From: Flavobacteriales bacterium
Lineage (GTDB): Bacteria > Bacteroidota > Bacteroidia > Flavobacteriales_F > PHOS-HE28
DNA: 64,000 bases
Assembly (NCBI GenBank): GCA_019638085.1
Contig: JAHBUL010000006.1
Coordinates: 62,001-126,000, forward strand
Direction: 5' to 3'
The notes under the pieces were generated by a model. The model searched no databases. It worked only from the letters and a program-made list of their open reading frames with translations, and was not told the DNA's origin. Positions 1 to 10,816 of this stretch are shown here, one piece after another (position 1 is the stretch's first letter; each line of letters opens with the position of its first letter). Position numbers and translations under genes: made by a program.

Positions 1-813
1 ACCCCTACCGGTGCAGCGAACAACGAGCATGAGATCCGGAACTTCACCCTTGGCTATCTGAACAACACGTCCGGCCCATCTGTAGGCACCAACGGTTACA
101 TGGACTATACGGGGATCGTGGCACCAGCCCAATTGACAGCCGGCTTCTCGTACGGGGCCGCCTTGACAAGTGGGGCCGGTAGTGGCAGTCATGGTGCAGC
201 CATTTGGATCGACCTCAACGACAATGGCCTGTTCGAGGCATCGGAAAAGGTGTCATCCATTGGAAACACGATCCAAGCAAACAGCACGGTGAGCTTCCCC
301 TCCTTCCAAGTGGCCAATGCGCCGGGAGTGCATCGGCTGCGGGTCCAATACACCCACATGCAAGCAGGTATGTCCTTGGACCCTTGCATAATTAATACGG
401 CGAACTCCGAGACCGAGGATTACTTGGTGATGATCATCGGCACCGGGCCCGAGGATTGCATGGGGGTGGCTGGGGGATCCGCCTTGCCGGGCACGCCATG
501 CACAACAAGCAACGGCCTGGATGGTATGTGGAACGCCGACTGCGTGTGCGAAGAGATAGTGGGCATCGCGGAAGTGGGGAACCTCATGGAGGTTTCGGTA
601 TTCCCCAATCCCGCCAGCACCGAGCTCTTCATCACCACACCGGATAGCAAGCCGGTGCATGTAAAAGTGTATGATGCCGTAGGACATTTGGTCATGGAGA
701 GGGATGTGACGAGCAAGCTGAACGTGGCCGGGTTCGCTGCCGGCAGTTACAGCCTCTTGATCAGCGATGCGCAAGGCACCATCCAAGCCCGTAGTCGGTT
801 CATGAAGTACTGA
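1..813 (+). CDS. C-terminal part of a secreted GEVED-domain protein with T9SS type A sorting tail
   Basis: The reading frame is open from base 1, so the N-terminus lies outside the window. The visible part starts with a GEVED-like beta domain (an acidic WIDLNDNGLFEASEKV stretch, then a SETEDYLVMI end that is typical of this module), followed by a Cys-containing linker (CMGVAGG, CVCEEIVG) and a C-terminal T9SS type A domain beginning at about SVFPNPASTELFI and ending near FMKY. In this family the tail directs export through the Por/Spr/Gld secretion system and is removed or anchored at the cell surface. A hairpin followed by a T tract lies 24 bases after the stop. The catalytic or binding role of the missing N-terminal part cannot be judged. 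Confidence 0.85.
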   Translation, partial: TPTGAANNEHEIRNFTLGYLNNTSGPSVGTNGYMDYTGIVAPAQLTAGFSYGAALTSGAGSGSHGAAIWIDLNDNGLFEASEKVSSIGNTIQANSTVSFPSFQVANAPGVHRLRVQYTHMQAGMSLDPCIINTANSETEDYLVMIIGTGPEDCMGVAGGSALPGTPCTTSNGLDGMWNADCVCEEIVGIAEVGNLMEVSVFPNPASTELFITTPDSKPVHVKVYDAVGHLVMERDVTSKLNVAGFAAGSYSLLISDAQGTIQARSRFMKY

Positions 814-836
814 CCGGAGAAACGCTAAGCATACCG

Positions 837-869
837 AAGGGCTCTCACAGTGGGGGCCCTTCCCTTTTT
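837..869 (+). terminator. Rho-independent terminator after the T9SS cargo gene
   Basis: AAGGGC at 837-842 pairs with GCCCTT at 856-861 around a 13-base loop, and CCCTTTTT follows. It lies 24 bases after the stop of the upstream gene. The stem is short, so efficiency is uncertain. Confidence 0.5.
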
Positions 870-1134
870 GCTGGATGTGCTGCATGATGCACAGTGGGCA
901 AGCCTTCGTCCATTCTGCAAAACTGATCGAAGGTTCCCGGATCCGTTTCCAGCGGGCCGGTATCTTCGCCACCGCTTTACCACGGCATATCAGAAGCTTG
1001 GCCTAAGCAGAACACGCAATGGCCACCAATAGGCACACTCCCGCCCGGAACACACCAGCTGCGCAACGCACGGCATCCATCGCGGTGAAGCAATTTTCTG
1101 ATCATCCAATCGTCTGATCTTCTGATCGACCACC
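870..1134. other. Intergenic stretch before lgt
   Basis: No convincing gene is seen between the terminator and lgt. The last 45 bases contain three TCTGATC heptamers (1097-1103, 1113-1119 and 1121-1127); the first, inside CTGATCATCCAATC at 1098-1111, resembles the tail of the interspersed hairpin repeat found at 24935 and 56553. Confidence 0.4.
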
Positions 1135-2349
1135 ATGTACCCCACCCTCTATCACGCCCTCTACGACTTGACCGGTCTGGACTGGCCTGTGCTGAAATTC
1201 CTCAACAGTTTCGGCTTCTTCGTGGCCCTCGCCTTCATCGGCGCCTATCTCACCTTGGTGTGGGAGCTCAAGCGAAAGGAAGGCTTGGGCTTGATCAAGC
1301 CCAGCTACCAGAAGGTGATGGTGGGCGCAGGTGCCAAAACGGGCGAGCTCATCATGCAGGGGCTGGTGGGCTTCATCGTGGGGTGGAAAGGGCTTTACGT
1401 ATTGCTGCACATGGACGAGGTAACGGTGAATCCGCCGGGATTCCTGCTCAGCGGTACGGGCAGCTTCATTGGGGGCCTTGTCGCGGCGGCCTTTTTCGTG
1501 TGGCTGCTTTGGCGTGAAAAGCAGAAGCAACGTTTGAAAGAACCCAAGGAAAAGACCGTGATGATCCATCCGGCGCAACACGGGGGCAACATCACGCTTA
1601 CTGCTGCCCTCTGGGGATTCATCGGAGCCAAGCTCTTCCATTGGTTGGAAACTCCCCGGGACTTCATCGATCTGATCTCCACCGGCAACGTGCAGGACCT
1701 GGTATCGGGCCTCACCATGTACGGAGGACTTATAGTGGCCGGCATCATGGTGGTTCGCTACTTCAAGAAGCATGGCATGGCGGTGCTGCCTTCAATGGAT
1801 GCTGCGGCACCTGGACTGATGCTGGCCTATGGCATCGGCCGTTTGGGTTGCCATGTTTCCGGTGATGGCGACTGGGGCATTGCCAATACAGCCGCCAAGC
1901 CCGGTTGGATCCCGCAGTGGCTCTGGAGCTACGACTATCCGAACAACGTGAACTCAGTACTTGGGCCGCATCGGGGCGGATACAGTGGCGTGCCCATTAC
2001 GGATGGTACCTGCTTCGAGGGCTATTGCACCCATCTGGTGCCGGGTGTTTTCCCAACGCCGTTGTATGAGGTGATCATGTGCTTCACCCTCTTCGGTATG
2101 CTGTGGTGGCTGCGAAAGCGGTTGATGATCCCCGGAATGCTCTTCGCTGTTTACTTGATCATGAACGGTGTGGAGCGCTTCCTGATCGAGAAGATCCGCG
2201 TGAACGAACTGTTCATTGGTACATGGACCCAAGCGGAAGTGATCAGCCTGCTGCTCGTGTTATTGGGTGTTGGAAGTATTTTGTGGCTGCGCAAACGCAA
2301 CAACGATGGAATTGAAACAACTGACGGAACAGGTCACGCTACTGAGTAA
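1135..2349 (+). CDS. lgt: Prolipoprotein diacylglyceryl transferase
   Basis: Lgt transfers the diacylglyceryl group of phosphatidylglycerol to the lipobox cysteine of prolipoproteins in the inner membrane. The 404-residue product has several hydrophobic segments along its whole length. The signature loop GRLGCHVSGDGDWG lies near residues 235-248; its R and the H-x-S-GDGDWG form match the Bacteroidetes version of the Lgt motif. A late ERFLIEKIRVN segment matches the conserved C-terminal part of the family. It is longer than the roughly 290-residue proteobacterial enzyme, mainly through extra membrane and loop sequence, which is common in Bacteroidetes Lgt. The ATG at 1135 follows a non-coding leader without a clear Shine-Dalgarno. 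Its last 44 bases overlap the next gene in another frame, suggesting co-transcription. Confidence 0.93.
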   Translation: MYPTLYHALYDLTGLDWPVLKFLNSFGFFVALAFIGAYLTLVWELKRKEGLGLIKPSYQKVMVGAGAKTGELIMQGLVGFIVGWKGLYVLLHMDEVTVNPPGFLLSGTGSFIGGLVAAAFFVWLLWREKQKQRLKEPKEKTVMIHPAQHGGNITLTAALWGFIGAKLFHWLETPRDFIDLISTGNVQDLVSGLTMYGGLIVAGIMVVRYFKKHGMAVLPSMDAAAPGLMLAYGIGRLGCHVSGDGDWGIANTAAKPGWIPQWLWSYDYPNNVNSVLGPHRGGYSGVPITDGTCFEGYCTHLVPGVFPTPLYEVIMCFTLFGMLWWLRKRLMIPGMLFAVYLIMNGVERFLIEKIRVNELFIGTWTQAEVISLLLVLLGVGSILWLRKRNNDGIETTDGTGHATE

Positions 2350-3103
2350 GGAGATAGCGGCCTTCATACGCGAGGAGAGCCACCGGTTCACCGACGCGAG
2401 CGTGGAGAGCAAGAGCCTGAACAACTTGGTGAGCTATGTGGACAAGGTGGCGGAGCAGCGCTTTGTGGACGGCCTGAGAATGATCGTGCCCGAGGCCGGC
2501 TTCATCGCTGAGGAAGGCACCGGCGAGCAGGTGGAAGGCCTCAACTGGGTGATCGACCCCTTGGATGGAACCACCAACTTCATTCACGGCGTGCCCTGCT
2601 ATTGCACCAGCGTAGCGCTGATCAAGGATGGCGAGATCCAGTTGGGCGTGGTTCTGGAAGTGAATCGCGATGAATGCTTCTCGGCCTGGCGTGGCGGCGG
2701 CGCCACGATGAACGGCACACCGATAGCCGTATCCACTCGGAATCAGTTACAGGACAGCCTACTGGCCACAGGCTTCCCCTATGATGACTTCGGCTTCGAG
2801 AGCGAATACATGGACCTGCTGCGCGAACTGATGCACCGCACACGCGGCATCAGGCGCTTGGGCAGTGCCGCCGCCGACCTCGCCTATGTGGCCTGCGGAC
2901 GTTTCGAGGCGTTCTATGAATATGGCCTGAACAGCTGGGACGTCGCTGCCGGTGTGATACTTGTGCGTGAGGCGGGCGGCAAGGTCAGTGGCTTCCATCC
3001 CAGCAAGGACCCGGTATTCGATGAGGAGATCGTGGCCAGCAACAGCGCCATCCACGAGGAACTTTTGGAGGTGATCGAAAGGAATTGGCAGCGACAGGAT
3101 TAG
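2306..3103 (+). CDS. Inositol monophosphatase family protein
   Basis: Mg2+-dependent, Li+-sensitive phosphatase family (SuhB/inositol-1-monophosphatase fold), usually acting on sugar or inositol phosphates in the cytoplasm. The metal-binding motifs are all present: EEG near residue 70, WVIDPLDGTTNF near residues 81-92, and the C-terminal GLNSWDVAAGVILVREAGG near residue 207. At 265 residues it has the family's normal length. I chose the ATG at 2306 (MELKQLTEQ) because it gives the usual N-terminus; an upstream in-frame ATG at 2267 would add an unrelated stretch. Either start lies inside the end of lgt, so translation is probably coupled. The substrate cannot be decided: inositol phosphatase, SuhB-like and CysQ-like members share these motifs. 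Confidence 0.88.
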   Translation: MELKQLTEQVTLLSKEIAAFIREESHRFTDASVESKSLNNLVSYVDKVAEQRFVDGLRMIVPEAGFIAEEGTGEQVEGLNWVIDPLDGTTNFIHGVPCYCTSVALIKDGEIQLGVVLEVNRDECFSAWRGGGATMNGTPIAVSTRNQLQDSLLATGFPYDDFGFESEYMDLLRELMHRTRGIRRLGSAAADLAYVACGRFEAFYEYGLNSWDVAAGVILVREAGGKVSGFHPSKDPVFDEEIVASNSAIHEELLEVIERNWQRQD

Positions 3104-3225
3104 TAGGCAGCCCCGGGTCTCTTGTATGTTGAATGCAGGAAACCCCGATGAATAAAGGGAAAGCACGCGGAATAGGAAATCGCGGTAATAATGCTATAAC
3201 TTTATACGAACAAAACCTCCCCACC

Positions 3226-4025
3226 ATGCGAAACGTGATCCTCCCTTTATTTCTGGTCGCTCTCCCCGCATTTGCTTTCGCATCAGGTCCAGCCAAAATG
3301 CTGGTGGTGGTACACAGCACGGACAGGGTGGTCGTTGACTATGTGTGCAACAACAACCAAGGTGCTGGTGAAGAGGCCACGGTCTTCCGTACCGAAGTTC
3401 GGTCCCAAGGAGGCATCTCTTGGCATGTTGTAGGCGGGGTAGCACCCTACCGGGTGATCCACAATGAAAACAACACCATCAAGGGATGTATCACCGTGAT
3501 GGATGCCGAAGGGCAGATCGCTACCGGTTGCAGCATGATCGGTCTTCAAAAAACACGAGTAGCGGTGGATTGCCAAGCAGTGGGACGATTGGATGACGGC
3601 CCGTACGGTCTGGTCCCCAACGACTCCACGGATAAGGCCCGCGCGGTCTGGATCGAAGTTACCCCTACCTACACGGATGGAACAGCTTCAGACGACGCAC
3701 CGCCCACGCGCGGAGGTGGGGGCACGGTACCCCCTACCGGAGGTGGGGGGCATGGTGACATCGGTTATCGCCCTCCGGTGAAAACGGTCTTCCCGGATAA
3801 TCCTCCACCTCCTGCTGATCCCGGCGATGCGGTGAAAGAGCACCCGCCGATCAAGCAGCCCCATACGAATCCGCCCCCCCAGCCACGGCCGCACAACACC
3901 AGTCCGGGAAAGACCTCCCCGAGCGTATCCCCTGGCCCCACCCGGAGCATGGGCACCACCGGCACCAGCCCACGGCCCTCGCCGCCACCCGTGCAGCGCA
4001 CACCAGTGAAGACCAATAGCACTTG

Positions 4026-4029
<4 letters not shown>
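3226..4029 (+). CDS. Secreted hypothetical protein with Pro-rich tail
   Basis: No family is recognised. From the ATG at 3226 the product starts with a good signal peptide (MRNVILPLFLVALPAFAFA, then SGP), so it is probably exported. Residues 20-150 look like a compact domain with several cysteines (VCNNN, KGCITV, TGCSM, VDCQ). From about residue 155 to the end it is a low-complexity Pro/Gly/Thr-rich tail with GGGGTVPPTGGGG and repeated PPPQ/PSP stretches, which suggests a periplasmic or surface spacer. An in-frame ATG at 3133 would extend it by 31 residues but spoils the signal peptide. The stop overlaps the GTG/TTG start of the following gene. Confidence 0.6.
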
Positions 4030-6481
<2,452 letters not shown>

Positions 6482-6559
6482 TCACCGCGGACATTTGCGT
6501 GGCCTTGCAACCGTGTTCCGCCCGGATCCCGAGCAACCGTCCTTCTTCAAGCCTCCGGT

Positions 6560-8641
6560 TCAACGGCCGGCAATGAACGTCACCGTCCCCCTACGCTCCA
6601 CGGTCTTCCCGGCCCCGTTCAGGAACGAGCAGTAGTAAGCATAGACCCCTTGCGGAACGAACTGGCCATCCACCTGTCCGTCCCACGCTTCGTAGCGGTC
6701 GGTGGTGCTCCAGATCTGTTGGCCCCACCGGTTGAAGATGCTGAATTCATAACGGTCCACATCGGCATAGGACAACACCGGATAGAACGTATTGTTGTAG
6801 CCTCCTTCGATAAAGGCGTTGGGGATCCACACCTCTTCCTGCTGCACGGCACAAGCGATATTGCTTGTGGACAATGCGTTGATGCCGGAGGAATTCCCGG
6901 CTTCATGGGCCTCCACGTAATAGCAGAACTTCCCCGGTGTATCCGCCAGGTCCTGCACGTTATCATCAAAGCTCCAGACACCCGTGGTGGTGCTTCCAAT
7001 GAGGTCGAAAGGGCCATCGGCCACACTGCGGTACACCGCATACTCAGCCACTGTGCCGGCCCATTGCACATAGCCGCTCCAGCGGAGCCGGTTGAAACCG
7101 TCCAATTCAGGAGTGACGTTCAACAGGATGGATGTACCCTTATTGCTCGTGACCACGGTATTGCCGCAACTATCCTCCACCAGCACCCGATAGGTATAGC
7201 TGCGCTCCGCGGTGATCACGTCCTCGTCCGTGAAGGTGACCACCGGCCCAACACCTCCGGGAATACTGGCGATCTGCTCCCATGGCAGGCCATTGAAGGT
7301 GCGCTCCAGGACCAATCGTTTGGTAAAGGCATTCATGTCCACACTATCCACCACCTGCACTTGATCGCTTCCCAATACCGTGGCCGTGCGGATGTAATTC
7401 CACTGCGGCACCGGTGGGTAGGCCGTGGTTCGGCAGGCCTTGTTGGAGAGGGAGACCTGCCCGGGCTCCGCACCGATCGCCTTCACCACGTAGCAATACG
7501 AATGGCCAGCCAACACATCCATCTGTAGGTATTGGAACGCCGTAGGGGTCAATGTGGTCACGTAGTTCAGCGGGCCGGTGTTGTCCAACTGCAGGTATAG
7601 CTCATAGTGGTCCACCGGCCAGCCCGCATAATCAGTACGCTCCACCAGGATGGTCCCGGCGCAGCGATCGTAGCGGGTGGTAAGGAAAACTGTGCTGTGC
7701 GGAGTGGAGGCAGCACTGGTGTTCGGGCTGGGGGGGGTTCCCTTCCAGCAGGTATCGATGGCAGCAATGGTGTAGGATTCCGAGCCTATGCCCGCATCGC
7801 TGAAGGGCCATGTATACGTGGTATTGAACTGTCCGTACAAGGTATCAAGGATCACGTTCCCCCCCGGTGTAGCCAGCACGATGATGTAGCCATCGGTATC
7901 CCCTTGGGGGCTCGGATCCCAGTGTATCACGGTCTGATTGCTGGCGGTATCCACCGTTACATCCACGATCGTGGGCGTGGTGGGCGGCGTGATGTCCTGG
8001 AACATGGCCCCAGCTGCGTTGCTGCTGGACACACAACCACTGGCATCGGGAATACGCACCCGGAAGTTCAACGAATCCTCGCAGATGGAAACCACGCGCG
8101 ACCAGTGCCGGAGGTTCACCGCCACGCTATCGGTAAGTGACCAGGTTCCGAGCGGGTATTCCATATCGATCCAGGTGTTCGGCCCGGAGCTTCCCAAAGG
8201 AGGTGTATGTGGCAGGTTCCAATCCACCACGGAACTTCCCAAAGGCACGCTTTGGGAGATCTGTACATGAATGGAAGCGATCGTGTCGCTGGTAACGGAA
8301 GTGTTCGGCGGGGCGGAAGAGGATACGGTGGTGAGGTAATAGTACTGCGGGGCAGCATTGGCACCGGCCCCCACATGGGTATAGGTATTCTGGGCATAGA
8401 TGGCTACGGGTCCGAGCAAGTTGAACGGTCCTGCCGGTGAAGTGGCATGGTACACGTCGTACTGTTGGAATTCCCCTGTGGGGTCTGGCGGGATCACCCA
8501 AGTGAGCACCGCAGCACCACCGGCTCCCACCGAGACACAGCGCAACGAGGGCGGGTCCAGTACGGTTGCCCGCAACAGCACCGGACAAAGCAGAAGCAGG
8601 ATCGATCCCAGTACGCGCACATTCCACCAACGCAGTTCCAT
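6560..8641 (-). CDS. Large secreted protein with Fn3-like domains and CHU_C/T9SS type B tail
   Basis: From the ATG at 8641 the product (about 693 residues) has an N-terminal signal segment (GSILLLLCPVLLRA), then repeated fibronectin type III-like beta domains with recurring YDVYHA, YELYLQL and YAVYRSV strands, each in the form Y-x-V/L-Y before a short turn. The C-terminus, from VWIPNAFIEGGYN through YEFSIFNRWGQQIW to YAYYCSFLNGAGK, is a gliding-motility-associated C-terminal domain (CHU_C), the type B signal for T9SS. It should be exported across the outer membrane and stay on the surface or be released. Its stop is about 150 bases downstream of guaB's start on the same strand. A longer start at 8716 overlaps the upstream nitronate monooxygenase by four bases, so a coupled start cannot be excluded. 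Confidence 0.87.
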   Translation of the reverse strand: MELRWWNVRVLGSILLLLCPVLLRATVLDPPSLRCVSVGAGGAAVLTWVIPPDPTGEFQQYDVYHATSPAGPFNLLGPVAIYAQNTYTHVGAGANAAPQYYYLTTVSSSAPPNTSVTSDTIASIHVQISQSVPLGSSVVDWNLPHTPPLGSSGPNTWIDMEYPLGTWSLTDSVAVNLRHWSRVVSICEDSLNFRVRIPDASGCVSSSNAAGAMFQDITPPTTPTIVDVTVDTASNQTVIHWDPSPQGDTDGYIIVLATPGGNVILDTLYGQFNTTYTWPFSDAGIGSESYTIAAIDTCWKGTPPSPNTSAASTPHSTVFLTTRYDRCAGTILVERTDYAGWPVDHYELYLQLDNTGPLNYVTTLTPTAFQYLQMDVLAGHSYCYVVKAIGAEPGQVSLSNKACRTTAYPPVPQWNYIRTATVLGSDQVQVVDSVDMNAFTKRLVLERTFNGLPWEQIASIPGGVGPVVTFTDEDVITAERSYTYRVLVEDSCGNTVVTSNKGTSILLNVTPELDGFNRLRWSGYVQWAGTVAEYAVYRSVADGPFDLIGSTTTGVWSFDDNVQDLADTPGKFCYYVEAHEAGNSSGINALSTSNIACAVQQEEVWIPNAFIEGGYNNTFYPVLSYADVDRYEFSIFNRWGQQIWSTTDRYEAWDGQVDGQFVPQGVYAYYCSFLNGAGKTVERRGTVTFIAGR

Positions 8642-8712
8642 CCCGATCCGTATCGGTATAGAGACGTAAAACCCTCCTGTTCGGTTCATGCTCAGCTTCA
8701 ACATGCCGCTCG

Positions 8713-9663
8713 TCACGCGATCTTCAAGGATGCCATCTTCAACCGGGCCTCCTCGAACTCCTTCATCACTTTCTCCACAATATCAGCCGCTGGCAGCACC
8801 TCCTTCAAGGCAGCACCCACCTGTCCGATCTCCAGTTCACCCTGCTCCAGGTCACCTTCGAACATGCCCCGCTTGGCCCGTGCCCTGCCGAGCACTTGCT
8901 TCAATTCCTCCGGGCCGGCGCATTGGGCATAGGCTTGCTGCACCTCCTCGAAGAACTTGTTCCGCATCAAGCGCACAGGTGCCAGCTCCTTCAGGGTCAG
9001 GATGGTATCCCCTTCCTTGCTATTGATCACGTGTTGCTTGAAATCAGGATGTCCGCTGCTCTCCTCGGAGCACACGAAGCGGCTTCCCATCTGCACGGCA
9101 TCCGCCCCCAATGCCATGGCCGCCAACATGGCCCGTCCATCGGCAATTCCTCCCGCTGCGATCACCGGTACCTTCACTGCATCGCAGACCATGGGTACCA
9201 GCACCAGCGTGGTGGTCTCCTCACGACCGTTGTGGCCACCGGCCTCAAATCCTTCGGCCACCACCGCATCCACTCCCGCATCCTCGGCCTTGCGGGCAAA
9301 CTTCACGCTCGCGGTAACGTGTACCACGGTGATCCCGGCGTCCTTCAGTTTACTGGTCCAAGTGGACGGATTGCCCGCACTGGTGAATACGATCGGCACT
9401 TTTTCCTCGATCACCGTGGCGATGTGCTCCTCCACCGCAGGGTACAGCATGGGGATGTTCACCGCGAATGGAAGCGAGGTTGCTTCCTTGCACTTACGAA
9501 CATGCTCGCGTAGCACCGGAGGATACATGGAGCCCGAGCCGATGATGCCCAAGCCGCCGGCGTTGCTCACCGCTGCGGCCAGTCGCCAGCCGGAATTCCA
9601 GATCATGCCCGCTTGTATCAAGGGAAAGCGGACGCCGAAAAGGGATGTGACACGGTTGGACAA
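8713..9663 (-). CDS. Nitronate monooxygenase family flavoprotein
   Basis: FMN-dependent TIM-barrel enzyme of the 2-nitropropane dioxygenase/FabK-like family. Motifs are FPLIQAGMIWNSGWRLAAAVSNAGG at the N-terminus (read in pieces), the glycine-rich EGFEAGGHNG flavin-binding loop near residue 140, and VPVIAAGGIADGRAMLAAMALGAD, which forms the phosphate-binding part of the barrel. At 316 residues it has the usual length. The family detoxifies propionate 3-nitronate or acts as enoyl-ACP reductase (FabK); sequence alone does not separate these, so the precise substrate is open. It lies directly upstream of the CHU_C gene on the same strand with an ATGA-type overlap if that gene starts at 8716. Confidence 0.88.
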   Translation of the reverse strand: MSNRVTSLFGVRFPLIQAGMIWNSGWRLAAAVSNAGGLGIIGSGSMYPPVLREHVRKCKEATSLPFAVNIPMLYPAVEEHIATVIEEKVPIVFTSAGNPSTWTSKLKDAGITVVHVTASVKFARKAEDAGVDAVVAEGFEAGGHNGREETTTLVLVPMVCDAVKVPVIAAGGIADGRAMLAAMALGADAVQMGSRFVCSEESSGHPDFKQHVINSKEGDTILTLKELAPVRLMRNKFFEEVQQAYAQCAGPEELKQVLGRARAKRGMFEGDLEQGELEIGQVGAALKEVLPAADIVEKVMKEFEEARLKMASLKIA

Positions 9664-9774
9664 GGAGCGCGGGATTCAAGGTTTGAAAGCGCCGCGAAGG
9701 TAGCCCAGTGGTGCAGAAAGGGATCGTTGATATCCTCTATCTGCACTTTTACGTAGAACGAGGCTTGTTTTCGT

Positions 9775-9782
9775 TAAGTTTG
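9775..9782 (+). promoter_or_regulatory. Putative Bacteroidetes -7 box before the DUF6089 gene
   Basis: TAAGTTTG matches TAnnTTTG and lies 24 bases before the ATG at 9807. No good TTTG -33 element is seen at the normal distance, so this is a partial match. Confidence 0.35.
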
Positions 9783-9806
9783 CCAGTCAATCGGAGAACC
9801 CATCGC

Positions 9807-10745
9807 ATGAAGGCATATAGTATACACGTAGCACTGGTAGTGCTAATGACTACCATTTTGGTGGGCGAAACGAGGGCCCAATATGACTGGGATATCGGTG
9901 GCCATTTGGGCGGAGCGAACTATCTGGGTGAATTCGGAGGCAAGGAAAAGACCCGTCGTGATTTCATCTGGGACATGAAACTGGACCAGACGCGCTGGGC
10001 CATCGGAGCCTTTGCCCGCCGTAAGCTCAATCGCAGCTTCTCCGTGAACGCCGGCGTCATGTTCTATCGGATCCAAGGCGGCGACTATTTGAGCACCAAC
10101 CCCGAGCGCGTAGGCCGGAACCTCAGCTTCCGCAACGATATGTTCGAACTCTACGCCCGTCCCGAATTCACCATTTTCCAGGACAACGACCTGGGTGGCC
10201 GTGGCCGGTACCGTACGGATTTCCGCCTGTTCGCCTATGTGGGTGCAGCCGTCTATCTCAGCAATCCCAAAGGCCAGATCAACCATACGGGTGAGTTCTA
10301 TAAACTGCGGGACCTCACCACGGAAATGGAGAATTACTCCAGCTTGGGCTTTGCCATCCCGGCAGGTATGGGCTTCCACTTCACCTTCAAGCGTCGCCAC
10401 CGCATCGGGTATGACTTCGGCTGGCGCACCACTTTCAGCGACTATTTGGATGATGCAAGTACCGTGTATGCGGATCCCGAATCGTTGCCTGGTGGTCCGA
10501 ACGGACTCTCAGCCCAACTGGCAAGCCAGTCCACCTTCGTGGATGATGGCGATGGCCCCATCCCTGACCCCATCCAGTACACCAAGGGCCTGAAGCGTGG
10601 CGACCCCACGCACAACGACAGCTACATTACCATGACCCTCACGTACAGCTACGTGCTGCGGGGGCAGTCCAACTTCTACCGCCAGCGGTACAACTGGATG
10701 CGTGGCAAGAAGCGGATCGGGCGCAAGAGCCGTGCGAAGTTCTAA
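9807..10745 (+). CDS. DUF6089-type outer-membrane beta-barrel protein
   Basis: The ATG at 9807 gives a signal peptide (VALVVLMTTILVGETRA, then QYDWDIGGHLGGANYLGEFG). The YDWDIGGHLGGANYLGEFG start, the GAFARRKLNRSFSVNAG strand pairs and the repeated aromatic/Gly beta strands match the DUF6089 family of small Bacteroidetes outer-membrane proteins, which are predicted 8-stranded barrels. A hydrophilic linker (YADPESLPGGPNG) precedes the last strands, and the C-terminus is basic (GKKRIGRKSRAKF). The function of the family is not known to me. A candidate -7 box precedes the gene and a strong hairpin terminator follows it. An in-frame ATG at 9708 would put 33 non-signal residues in front, so I reject it. 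Confidence 0.8.
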   Translation: MKAYSIHVALVVLMTTILVGETRAQYDWDIGGHLGGANYLGEFGGKEKTRRDFIWDMKLDQTRWAIGAFARRKLNRSFSVNAGVMFYRIQGGDYLSTNPERVGRNLSFRNDMFELYARPEFTIFQDNDLGGRGRYRTDFRLFAYVGAAVYLSNPKGQINHTGEFYKLRDLTTEMENYSSLGFAIPAGMGFHFTFKRRHRIGYDFGWRTTFSDYLDDASTVYADPESLPGGPNGLSAQLASQSTFVDDGDGPIPDPIQYTKGLKRGDPTHNDSYITMTLTYSYVLRGQSNFYRQRYNWMRGKKRIGRKSRAKF

Positions 10746-10764
10746 GCGTACGCGGATCACATTG

Positions 10765-10791
10765 AAAAAAAGGGGCTTCGGCCCCTTTTTT
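10765..10791. terminator. Bidirectional Rho-independent terminator with TTCG tetraloop
   Basis: A run of A, then GGGGC at 10772-10776, the loop TTCG, and GCCCC at 10781-10785, then six T. The C(TTCG)G loop is the classic stable tetraloop. A and T tracts flank both sides, so it can stop the plus-strand barrel gene and the minus-strand asnB, whose stop is 26 bases away. Confidence 0.88.
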
Positions 10792-10816
10792 GTGCGTGTT
10801 AATGGGAGCTGCCTCC